Made by a program: the position numbers and the translations under genes | Assembly: GCA_004356685.1 (NCBI GenBank) | Contig: SMWS01000092.1 | Span: 1 to 6,951, forward strand | Origin: Deltaproteobacteria bacterium | GTDB lineage: Bacteria; Desulfobacterota_D; UBA1144; Nemesobacterales; N074bin48 | Direction: 5' to 3' | DNA length: 6,951 bases | Part shown: positions 1 to 5,776 of the stretch, piece after piece | How the letters are laid out: each line of letters begins with the position of its first letter | How positions within the stretch are numbered: the stretch's first letter is position 1 | The notes under the pieces: generated by a model | Databases searched by the model: none | The model's input: only the letters and a program-made list of their open reading frames with translations | What the model was told of the DNA's origin: nothing

Positions 1-84
1 GAAGACGGGTCTTTAGAAATTGTTGATACTATAGATGAAGTAAGGACAAACTACGAAGGAATAGATGTTGAAAGCGGGGTTTAA
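1..84 (+). CDS. C-terminal end of an unidentified gene, cut by the left window edge
   Basis: Frame 1 is open from the first base to a TAA at 82-84, giving 27 residues that start EDGSLEIVDTIDEV and end GIDVESGV. The tail is acidic and soluble-looking, with no membrane segment. I do not recognise the family. The same frame after the TAA reads EFFDKNGKRLKPENA before a second TAA at 130-132. This also looks like protein, so the annotated end may be a premature stop and the ancestral gene may have ended at 132, overlapping the next ATG (125) by 8 bases. That this is coding is likely from the uninterrupted, protein-like composition; function cannot be assigned from so short a tail. Confidence 0.55.
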   Translation, partial: EDGSLEIVDTIDEVRTNYEGIDVESGV

Positions 85-124
85 GAATTCTTTGATAAAA
101 ATGGCAAAAGATTAAAGCCCGAAA

Positions 125-388
125 ATGCCTAAAATTATCTTAATCTGTCTTTTGTTTTCCATTTCAATCTTTTTATTTAATGACGCTAATACATTTTCGC
201 TCTACCTTGCCGATAGTATCACAGGCAGAGAATATGGATGTTATACAGAAATTGAAAACCTTATAGGAATCAAATCACCATCTATTATTAGATCAATAGA
301 ATATTTAGTAGCTATTCTAATGTTCATAATTTGTTTAATTTTTAGTATTAAGACAATCAAAAGAAATATTAAGAAGTGTCATATATAG
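125..388 (+). CDS. Small hypothetical membrane protein with two predicted helices
   Basis: This 87-residue protein starts at ATG 125. It has a hydrophobic stretch at about residues 3-18, a polar middle section (about 19-58) with the motif GREYGCY, a second strongly hydrophobic stretch at about 59-76, and a basic tail (KTIKRNIKKCHI). By the positive-inside rule the C-terminus would be cytoplasmic with a small loop of about 40 residues outside; alternatively the first helix is a signal peptide. I recognise no family. No clear Shine-Dalgarno site precedes the start. The gene overlaps the extended frame of the upstream gene by 8 bases, which suggests translation coupled to it. It lies in the same frame as the TrpF-like gene downstream, separated by stops at 386-388 and 413-415. 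It is probably real, given the ordered two-helix layout, but an AT-rich chance frame is possible. Confidence 0.5.
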   Translation: MPKIILICLLFSISIFLFNDANTFSLYLADSITGREYGCYTEIENLIGIKSPSIIRSIEYLVAILMFIICLIFSIKTIKRNIKKCHI

Positions 389-415
389 CCCTTCTATATT
401 TATTCTGGAATATAA

Positions 416-1099
416 TTGTTAAATAATATAATCCAAATCGCCGGGGTAATTAACCTTGAAGAAGCATTGATGCTTGTAGATCAGGGAGTTGAATACATCG
501 GTTTTCCTCTAAGACTTAAAGACGGCAGGAAAGATATATCTGAAGCAGATGCTAGATTAATAATCAGTAAAATTAAACCTCAATCCAAACCTGTATTAAT
601 TACTTACCTGGAAAAAGCAAAAGAAATTTCCAAATTTTGTAAATATTTGGATGTAGACACAATTCAGCTTCATGGGGAAATAGAATTGAATGAAGTTAAA
701 TATCTAAAAGGGTCTTCTCCAAATTTACTAGTCATTAAAAGCCTGATTGTAAAAGAATATAACCTTAAAGATTTAGGCTTGCAGATTAAGAATTTCTTAC
801 CATATGTCGATATGTTTATAACGGACACCTATGACCCACAGACTGGAAGAACCGGCGCTACAGGGAAAACGCATGATTGGGAGATTAGCAGCAAGATAGT
901 AGAATTATCACCGAAGCCCGTTATATTAGCCGGGGGTTTAAACCCGAATAATGTTAGAGAGGCTATACTGAAAGTTAAACCTGCAGGGGTAGATTCTCAT
1001 ACAGGAGTAGAAAGTCCAGACGGAAAAAAGAGTTTGAGGATTGTTAGGGAATTTGTAACTGAAGCACAAAAGGGCTTCAATAATTTATTAAATCAATAA
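416..1099 (+). CDS. TrpF-like (phosphoribosylanthranilate isomerase family) TIM-barrel protein lacking the catalytic cysteine
   Basis: This 227-residue protein aligns along its length with phosphoribosylanthranilate isomerase, which converts PRA to CdRP in tryptophan synthesis. Family marks seen are the beta1 region IQIAGVINLEEAL (6-18), QLHGE (84-88), VIKS (106-109), the acidic strand ITDT with Asp137 (place of the usual general acid), GATGKTHDW (147-155), the phosphate-binding loop GGLNPNNV (173-180), and GVDSHTGVE (191-199). The usual KxCG motif is QIAG here: Ala9 sits where the general-base Cys belongs, and Gln7 where Lys is usual. The start is TTG at 416; an in-frame TAA lies directly upstream (413-415) and strand beta1 begins at residue 5, so little other choice exists. 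A weak GGA lies at 407-409. No other trp gene is in the window. It may be a diverged isomerase acting on another ketose or aminosugar phosphate, or be inactive. The family is sure, the reaction is not. Confidence 0.85.
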   Translation: MLNNIIQIAGVINLEEALMLVDQGVEYIGFPLRLKDGRKDISEADARLIISKIKPQSKPVLITYLEKAKEISKFCKYLDVDTIQLHGEIELNEVKYLKGSSPNLLVIKSLIVKEYNLKDLGLQIKNFLPYVDMFITDTYDPQTGRTGATGKTHDWEISSKIVELSPKPVILAGGLNPNNVREAILKVKPAGVDSHTGVESPDGKKSLRIVREFVTEAQKGFNNLLNQ

Positions 1100-1120
1100 A
1101 ACATATTATCAATATCTTAA

Positions 1121-1148
1121 TTGCTAATTATTAATATTTATTTACAAT
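1121..1148 (+). promoter_or_regulatory. Candidate promoter for the WD40-like gene
   Basis: A -35-like TTGCTA (1121-1126) and a -10-like TACAAT (1143-1148) are separated by 16 bases in the AT-rich gap before the WD40-like gene. Transcription would begin near 1155, about three bases before the ATG at 1158. The boxes match consensus at 4 of 6 and 5 of 6 positions; in AT-rich DNA such matches also occur by chance. Confidence 0.35.
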
Positions 1149-1157
1149 CTTGAGCCA

Positions 1158-2201
1158 ATGAATAAAACCAAAATAGTATTTATATCTGCATTTTTAATAA
1201 TTGTAGCTTTCATATTAATCCTCTCATTTTATTTTACCCGGGCTAAAAGTAAGAAACTGAATTATCTTTATCAGCTTGGGGAAAAAGTTTCCAGACAGGT
1301 TAACGAAGAGCCGGGAAATGCGGCTATCAAGATCGGTTTTAACAGCGATGGTTCCAAAATAATAACTCTTCTAAATAATGGCAGAATTGAGCTTTGGGAT
1401 TTAAATGAAAAATCTATGACGCTGTTAACTGAGACAGATAAGTTGTTTAGTTATTGTGCCAGTGAGGATCTTTTAATAACTAAAATAAATAATGAGATAT
1501 ATATAATAGATATACATTCCGGTCATAAAAAACTTCTAACAAACGGAGAATATGAACTGGCTTCAATGGATAAAAATTGTGAAACACTTGCCCTGAGTTC
1601 AGGAACCAACGAAATTGAAATTTGGGACTTAAAATCGAAGATCCTAAAATCTAAGATTAAAACTGCTTTGCCGGTTAGAAATGGGTTAGCTATATCTTCA
1701 GATGGACAAAAGGTTGCGGCGGCTGAAGGTATTTACCATAAAGACAAACGCAGGCACGAAACTATTATTGAAATCTGGGACCTTGCTTCGGCAAATCAAC
1801 AATCAATTCTTAAATATGATAAAAGGCAGAGCGGAGCAGTAGCAGGAGTTTGGAGCATTTTCTTTACCTCCGACAATAAAAATATTGTTTTCGATACGCA
1901 ATCAGCAGCAGAATCCGGGATTATGCTATTAGACCTCGAAGGTAACACTATTTTTGAAAAATCCGGATTTAAATCATATTGGATGAGAGCTGCCGATTCT
2001 CATGTTAATAAAAATTATCTTGCAACAGGAGATGAAGAAAAGAACATAGCTGTCTGGGATATAAATTCGAAAGGAATTTGGTTTTATAGCAAAGTTAATG
2101 AAGTAGTTGAGTCAATATCTTTTTCAAACGATGGTTCTCTGATAGCAGCTGGTCTTGCTGATTCAACGATTCAGGTTTTTAGTACTGATAAAGAAAAATA
2201 A
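1158..2201 (+). CDS. Membrane-anchored WD40-like beta-propeller protein
   Basis: This 347-residue protein has a short basic N-terminus, then a single hydrophobic segment (about 7-27) followed by RAKSKK. It looks like an uncleaved signal anchor or a signal peptide without a clear cleavage site. The rest is a beta-propeller: the ends of strand d of successive blades are visible as ELWDL (78-82), YIIDI (115-119), EIWDL (154-158), EIWDL (205-209), MLLDL (256-260), AVWDI (298-302) and QVFST (339-343). That makes seven blades at 37-51 residue spacing, typical of a closed seven-bladed propeller. SDG or NDG turns (63-65, 181-183, 324-326) mark blade starts. Propellers of this kind act as binding scaffolds; no catalytic motif is seen and the partner is unknown. 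It starts at ATG 1158 with no clear Shine-Dalgarno. It converges on thiE with an 18-base gap. The fold is confident, the function is not. Confidence 0.85.
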   Translation: MNKTKIVFISAFLIIVAFILILSFYFTRAKSKKLNYLYQLGEKVSRQVNEEPGNAAIKIGFNSDGSKIITLLNNGRIELWDLNEKSMTLLTETDKLFSYCASEDLLITKINNEIYIIDIHSGHKKLLTNGEYELASMDKNCETLALSSGTNEIEIWDLKSKILKSKIKTALPVRNGLAISSDGQKVAAAEGIYHKDKRRHETIIEIWDLASANQQSILKYDKRQSGAVAGVWSIFFTSDNKNIVFDTQSAAESGIMLLDLEGNTIFEKSGFKSYWMRAADSHVNKNYLATGDEEKNIAVWDINSKGIWFYSKVNEVVESISFSNDGSLIAAGLADSTIQVFSTDKEK

Positions 2202-2219
2202 ATATTTCTTCAAGCTGTT

Positions 2220-2849
2220 TCAATTATTTAATATTTGTGACAGTTCTATGCATGCAGTCTTTGGATTATCCGAACCGAACACACTCGTAATAACTGCTAT
2301 TCCATCAACACCTGTTGCTAGTACGTCTTGTGCATTTTCTTTAGTAATTCCCCCGATTGCAAATATGGGAATTTTTGTAATCTTTGCTTTTGCTTCTTTT
2401 AGAGTAGAAAAAGATGTGGGTTTTCTGCCGGGTTTGGTAGGAGTGTTATAAGGTGTTCCAAAAGCAACGTAGTCAGCACCCTTAACTTGCGCATCCAATC
2501 CTCTTTCTATTTGTCCATAACACGATACTCCAATAATTTTATCTTCTCCGATAATATTTCTGGCGTTTTCAATTGTAGTATCGCCTTTTCCCAGGTGCAC
2601 TCCATCTGCGCCGATTTCTCTTACAAGCTGGGGAGAATCATTAATAATTAAAGGGACTGAGTATAATCTGGATATTTTTAATAATTCTTTGCCTAAATAA
2701 ACAATTTCATCATAATCGGTTTCTTTTTCTCTTAACTGCAGAATATTAGCTCCTCCAGACAGAGCTTTTTCTACAGACTCTATAAAAAAAGGTCTTTCTA
2801 TAAGTTTTTTATCTGTAATTACATACAAACCTTTTAGTTCAAATTTCAT
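2220..2849 (-). CDS. thiE: Thiamine-phosphate synthase ThiE
   Basis: ThiE joins HMP pyrophosphate and the thiazole phosphate (HET-P) to give thiamine phosphate in the cytoplasm. The 209-residue length is normal for the stand-alone enzyme. Family motifs are in the right order: LYVITDK (8-14), QLREK (38-42, diphosphate and pyrimidine site), IINDSPQLVREIGADGVHLG (68-87) with Asp71, then Asp90, which correspond to the magnesium-binding Asp pair, GVSCYG (107-112), GADYVAFG (124-131), the substrate loop TPTKPG (136-141), and the phosphate loop PIFAIGGI (161-168) with GIAVIT (183-188). The gene ends with TGA at 2222-2220. It stands alone: no other thi gene is nearby and the upstream gap has no sign of a TPP riboswitch. 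No Shine-Dalgarno precedes the ATG, and promoter-like boxes lie almost against it. Confidence 0.95.
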   Translation of the reverse strand: MKFELKGLYVITDKKLIERPFFIESVEKALSGGANILQLREKETDYDEIVYLGKELLKISRLYSVPLIINDSPQLVREIGADGVHLGKGDTTIENARNIIGEDKIIGVSCYGQIERGLDAQVKGADYVAFGTPYNTPTKPGRKPTSFSTLKEAKAKITKIPIFAIGGITKENAQDVLATGVDGIAVITSVFGSDNPKTACIELSQILNN

Positions 2850-2858
2850 ATATGAAAT

Positions 2859-2887
2859 AAAATAACCAATTTAGAGATTATTGACAA
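2859..2887 (-). promoter_or_regulatory. Candidate thiE promoter, near-leaderless
   Basis: On the minus strand TTGTCA (2887-2882, 5 of 6 to consensus) is followed after 17 bases by TATTTT (2864-2859, 4 of 6). Transcription would start near 2852, about three bases before the thiE ATG at 2849. Its -35 box almost coincides with the TTGACA of the divergent promoter on the other strand, so the two would compete for polymerase. Confidence 0.4.
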
Positions 2888-2910
2888 ATTTTAAAAATAT
2901 TTAATAAACT
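2881..2910 (+). promoter_or_regulatory. Candidate promoter for the outer-membrane protein gene
   Basis: An exact TTGACA (2881-2886) is followed after 18 bases by TAAACT (2905-2910, 4 of 6 to TATAAT). A start near 2917 would leave a leader of roughly 70 bases carrying a strong ribosome binding site. The -10 assignment is uncertain because the region is AT-rich and offers other hexamers. Confidence 0.4.
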
Positions 2911-2970
2911 ACTTGAATTGTTGCTCAAAATATATTAATATCATTACAACTTAATTTTTAAATATGAGAT

Positions 2971-2975
2971 GGAGG
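2971..2975 (+). promoter_or_regulatory. Ribosome binding site that decides the start at 2985
   Basis: GGAGG lies 9 bases before the ATG at 2985; a second GGAGG at 2980-2984 touches that ATG. The other in-frame ATG (2964) lies upstream of both and has only AT-rich sequence before it. This is the only textbook Shine-Dalgarno site in the window. Confidence 0.75.
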
Positions 2976-2984
2976 TTTTGGAGG

Positions 2985-3854
2985 ATGATTAAACAAATTA
3001 CTGGCAATATGATATTTAAACCAATAATATTCTCTTTTTTACTCGTTGTGTTGCTGATTTCGGCGCCAATTAAGCAAGCTAGCTCTGCTGGTGTGGATAT
3101 ACCACAATCTTTCTTTTTAGAGCATCCGTATTCAATAACCGGCCTCAAACTTAGTACCGAGATTATTGACTTGGAATTAGAGGATGCCCTTTATTTAAAT
3201 GAAATAAGAGTAGACGTAAATATCCATGATAATAAAGCATCTTTATATACAAGGATTCCTTTTGCCGGTATTACCGATGTTGATCCTACTAATGAAGATG
3301 ATTTTGCTCTAGGAAATATAGCAATAGGCGGTAAAACTACACTTTTTGAAGGTAATACCGCGGTTCTTACAGGTGGCATAGAAGCTTTTCTCCCGACTGT
3401 TGATAATGATTTAGCCGCTATGGGAGCTCGCACATACTTCAAAGATTTCTCATCTTTTGTCGATGATGCTTTTACAATCAGACCTTATGCCGTGTTTGGA
3501 ATAGGAAAAGACATCTATGCTTTTCAGGCTAATTTTGGGGCTGATATTATTACAAGTGCTGAAGAAATAGAAGGTGACGACACAGAATTAATTTTAAGAT
3601 ACGGTGGTACTGCAAGTGTAACCCCTCATTTACCTGTACCCTTTGCGACAGCCTTTCTAGTTGAGCTAATGGCAGTATCCTCGACTTCATTTGATGAAAA
3701 TAGAACAGAAGCATTTTTAACTCCCGGATTCAGATTCGGAGGCCAGATTTTTAGTGTGGGAGCTGGAGTTGAAATCCCTCTAGGCGAAGACAGTGACGAT
3801 TATGCTGATAATGTAGGTTTTTTGGTAGACGTACTAATCAGGTTTGGAAGTTAG
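2985..3854 (+). CDS. Secreted protein, predicted outer-membrane beta-barrel
   Basis: From the ATG at 2985 this is 289 residues. A Sec signal peptide is clear: basic start, hydrophobic core (about 13-27, FKPIIFSFLLVVLLISAP region) and a likely cut after Ala35 in QASSA. The mature part lacks helices and cysteines and shows repeated alternating polar/hydrophobic strands rich in Gly and aromatics, such as the stretch at about 111-140 (start GNIAIGGKTTLF, end AFLPT), RPYAVFGIG (166-174), and GFRFGGQIFSVGAGVEIPLG (248-267). It ends in a strand closing LIRFGS. The layout resembles transporter-like barrels of the phenol-degradation MetA type, but that match is by eye and tentative. The loops are acidic (EGDDTE, GEDSDDYADN), which would suit cation binding or surface exposure. 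An upstream ATG at 2964 would add seven residues (MRWRFWR) but lacks a ribosome binding site. Secretion is confident, barrel likely, substrate unknown. Confidence 0.75.
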   Translation: MIKQITGNMIFKPIIFSFLLVVLLISAPIKQASSAGVDIPQSFFLEHPYSITGLKLSTEIIDLELEDALYLNEIRVDVNIHDNKASLYTRIPFAGITDVDPTNEDDFALGNIAIGGKTTLFEGNTAVLTGGIEAFLPTVDNDLAAMGARTYFKDFSSFVDDAFTIRPYAVFGIGKDIYAFQANFGADIITSAEEIEGDDTELILRYGGTASVTPHLPVPFATAFLVELMAVSSTSFDENRTEAFLTPGFRFGGQIFSVGAGVEIPLGEDSDDYADNVGFLVDVLIRFGS

Positions 3855-3895
3855 TTAATATAAAAAGTTTGAGTTGTTTTTTCCCCCATCGAACA

Positions 3896-3928
3896 GGCCA
3901 TGACTGCGAATTTATTCCAGTCATGGCC
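3896..3928. terminator. Perfect 11-bp hairpin between convergent genes, possible two-way terminator
   Basis: GGCCATGACTG (3896-3906) and its exact reverse complement (3918-3928) flank an 11-base loop, 41 bases after the barrel gene and 62 bases beyond the end of thrC. The position between convergent genes and the GC-rich stem suggest a shared terminator. Neither side carries the U-run of a classical intrinsic terminator: the plus-strand side reads CACTCATCTC, and the only T-run (3877-3882) lies before the stem. It may instead be a binding site or a transcript-stabilising hairpin. Confidence 0.5.
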
Positions 3929-3990
3929 CACTCATCTCTAATTATAGCAGATTTATCTATTATTTAATAGTTCTCTTAAGACACTTGGAA

Positions 3991-5325
3991 TTAAGATGCC
4001 TGGATATTGCTAAACACCGCATCTTTAACTGCATCAAAATCACAAGGCAGCTCAATTGGTCTGTTGCTAAAATGTGGATTTAATCCTTCAAACTGATCTT
4101 TGTGATAGCCAATCTTAAATTCGACAAATTTTAAGCCGTGTGCAGTAGAGATTATAACTATCTTGTCGGAAGGTTTAATAACTTTCTTTTCTTTTAGTTT
4201 CAAAAAAACAGCCAAAGCAACGCCTGTGTGAGGGCAGTTAAATGTGCCGGTTTTATCGACCATTGCTGCGGCATCTGCCAGTTCATTTTCACTTGCCTGT
4301 TCAACAATCCCATCGAATCTTTTTAAAATTCTTATGGCTTTATTAACACTTACAGGGTTTCCAATTTGAATTGCACTTGCAAAAGTTGTTTTTGCCTTTA
4401 CGGGGTGAAATTCTTTAAACCCTTTTAAGTAGCTAAGGTAAAGTGGGTTTGCCTGCTGTGCCTGTGCGCATACCAGTCTTGGCAACTTATTTATAAGTCC
4501 AAGCTCGTACATCATGAGAAAACCTTTTCCAAGCGCAGAAATATTACCCAGATTTCCTCCAGGAATAATAACCCAGTCAGGTAAATCCCACTGAAACTGC
4601 TGACAAAGTTCAATACTTATTGTTTTTTGTCCTTCGATTCTGAGAGAGTTTATAGAGTTTGCAAGATAAATATTGTGTTCAGTACAAATTCTTTGAACTA
4701 GTTCCATACACCCGTCAAAGTCAGTATCTATGGAAAGTACGAGTGCGCCGTTTGATAAAGGCTGTACCAGTTGTGCGATGGAAACCTTATCCTTTGGCAA
4801 AAATACTATAGAAGGAATTGCTGCAGACGCGCAGTATGCAGCAAGTGCGGCAGATGTATCACCAGTTGATGCACAGGCAACTGCCGGGATATCTGTTCCC
4901 TCGCTCATCATCTGCTTAACAACGGAAACAAGCACAGTCATGCCAAGGTCTTTAAACGATCCTGTATGACTATTTCCACACATCTTTAACCAGATATCTT
5001 CAATACCAACTTGTTTTCCGAATCTCTCAGCCCAGAATAAGTTTGTTGCCCCTTCGTACATTGAAACTACATTTTCCGATTCAACATACGGACAGACCCA
5101 CTCCTTTTTTCCCCAGACGGAACTTCCAAATGGCCATGATTGTCTTCTGTACCTGCTGTCAAAGAGCTCTTTCCATTCTTTAGGAGATTTCTTTTTAAGT
5201 AGCTCCATATCATGCATTACTTCGAGCAAATTCCCGCACGATTTGCATTTGTAAACTATTTCATTTAGCGGGTAAGTCTGCCCACACTGCTCATCTATAC
5301 ATTGAAACCAGGCTTTGTAGTTCAT
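3991..5325 (-). CDS. thrC: Threonine synthase, plant-like type, with N-terminal Cys pairs
   Basis: ThrC is the PLP enzyme that turns O-phosphohomoserine into threonine and phosphate in the cytoplasm. Numbered from an upstream TTG (5334) as residue 1, the motifs are: Cys12, Cys17, Cys30 and Cys33 (CX4C...CX2C, zinc-ribbon-like), SRYRRQSWPFG, SMYEGATNLFWAERFGKQ (91-108), HTGSFKDLGM (123-132) with the PLP lysine Lys128, CASTGDTSAA (154-163), the phosphate-binding GGNLGN (259-264), FNCPHTGVA (365-373), and STAHGLKF (396-403). From memory of the Arabidopsis enzyme, long runs from the Lys motif onward are very similar, so this is the plant-type branch. I place the start at ATG 5325 (444 residues) because a TTGACA/TATTTT promoter predicts transcription from about 5330, beyond the TTG. 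No Shine-Dalgarno is present. No other threonine-pathway gene is nearby. Confidence 0.95.
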   Translation of the reverse strand: MNYKAWFQCIDEQCGQTYPLNEIVYKCKSCGNLLEVMHDMELLKKKSPKEWKELFDSRYRRQSWPFGSSVWGKKEWVCPYVESENVVSMYEGATNLFWAERFGKQVGIEDIWLKMCGNSHTGSFKDLGMTVLVSVVKQMMSEGTDIPAVACASTGDTSAALAAYCASAAIPSIVFLPKDKVSIAQLVQPLSNGALVLSIDTDFDGCMELVQRICTEHNIYLANSINSLRIEGQKTISIELCQQFQWDLPDWVIIPGGNLGNISALGKGFLMMYELGLINKLPRLVCAQAQQANPLYLSYLKGFKEFHPVKAKTTFASAIQIGNPVSVNKAIRILKRFDGIVEQASENELADAAAMVDKTGTFNCPHTGVALAVFLKLKEKKVIKPSDKIVIISTAHGLKFVEFKIGYHKDQFEGLNPHFSNRPIELPCDFDAVKDAVFSNIQAS

Positions 5326-5336
5326 ATTAATCAAAC

Positions 5337-5365
5337 AAAATACATACAGTAATTTTAGCTGTCAA
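5337..5365 (-). promoter_or_regulatory. Candidate thrC promoter, near-leaderless
   Basis: On the minus strand an exact TTGACA (5365-5360) is followed after 17 bases by TATTTT (5342-5337). Transcription would begin near 5330, about five bases before the ATG at 5325. This supports the ATG over the TTG at 5334 as the thrC start. Confidence 0.5.
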
Positions 5366-5431
5366 TCTAACTCTAACTGATTATAAAGTCCAGTTATTTT
5401 CAATAGTGCAATTTCTAAAATTTAATCGTGT

Positions 5432-5460
5432 TTGACAGCAAAATGACGTTTTGGTAAGCT
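5432..5460 (+). promoter_or_regulatory. Candidate promoter for the acyP cluster, short leader
   Basis: An exact TTGACA (5432-5437), a 17-base spacer ending in TGG (extended -10 TGn, 5452-5454), then TAAGCT (5455-5460). The -10 keeps the three most conserved positions (TA...T). Transcription would start near 5467, about seven bases before the acyP ATG at 5474. Confidence 0.45.
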
Positions 5461-5473
5461 AATCCGTATTAAG

Positions 5474-5755
5474 ATGCCATCTATTAAAAGGATCCATCTA
5501 ATTATTCACGGCATTGTACAGGGAGTGAATTTCCGTTTTTCGACTAGGCAAAAAGCACTGAGTCTGGGTTTAAAAGGTTGGGTGAGAAATAAGAAGGATG
5601 GTAGCGTTGAAGCAGTAGCTGAAGGGAGTGAAGAAGCAATCAGTGAATTCATAAAGTGGTGCAACATCGGTCCAGAAATGGCGAATGTCACAAAAGTCCA
5701 AATTAAAGAAGTTACAGCTTCAAGCATGCTAGGTAAATTTAGTATAGAATTTTAA
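5474..5755 (+). CDS. acyP: Acylphosphatase
   Basis: This small cytoplasmic enzyme hydrolyses acyl phosphates such as acetyl phosphate or carbamoyl phosphate to carboxylate and phosphate. The 93 residues match the family's usual 90-100. Both signatures are complete: IHGIVQGVNFR (11-21), with Arg21 binding the phosphate, and GWVRNKKDGSVEAVAEG (35-51), with Asn39 placing the attacking water. The end of the protein (KFSIEF) gives the last beta strand of the alpha/beta sandwich. No Shine-Dalgarno is visible, in line with a very short leader from the promoter at 5432-5460. It is the first gene of a plus-strand cluster, 21 bases before the MBL-fold hydrolase. The physiological role of bacterial acylphosphatases is not well settled, and the context does not fix it. 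Confidence 0.93.
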   Translation: MPSIKRIHLIIHGIVQGVNFRFSTRQKALSLGLKGWVRNKKDGSVEAVAEGSEEAISEFIKWCNIGPEMANVTKVQIKEVTASSMLGKFSIEF

Positions 5756-5776
5756 TTTAATAAAAAATACTATCCT

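Noticed and set aside
411..416. Exact TATAAT just before the TrpF-like gene
   Set aside because: It overlaps the stop/start junction, has no -35 box at a suitable distance, and would start transcription inside the gene.
934..945. 12-bp perfect palindrome GGGTTTAAACCC
   Set aside because: It lies within codons for the conserved GGLNPN phosphate loop of the TrpF-like protein and is explained by coding; palindromes of this size occur by chance.
2191..2210. Weak inverted repeat AAGAAA...TTTCTT at the convergent end of the propeller gene and thiE
   Set aside because: The stem is only 6 bp and almost all A/T, overlapping the stop codon region; too weak to call a terminator.
2155..2451. Plus-strand open frame of 98 codons overlapping the propeller gene end and thiE
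   Set aside because: It lies antisense to the well-supported thiE and overlaps the propeller gene; no family features.
2850..2984. Possible TPP riboswitch upstream of thiE
   Set aside because: The gap is short and AT-rich and shows neither a CUGAGA-type element nor the conserved second arm; promoter boxes also leave almost no leader.
2951..3148. Minus-strand 65-codon frame antisense to the barrel gene
   Set aside because: It mirrors the signal-peptide region of a gene with a strong ribosome binding site; a shadow frame.
4730..4969. Plus-strand 79-codon frame inside thrC
   Set aside because: Antisense to the conserved PLP-binding core of thrC; no coding evidence of its own.
5133..5145. Sequence GGCCATGATTG resembling one arm of the hairpin at 3896-3928
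   Set aside because: A single near match inside the coding segment for SWPFG of thrC with no second arm; coincidence is the simplest reading.
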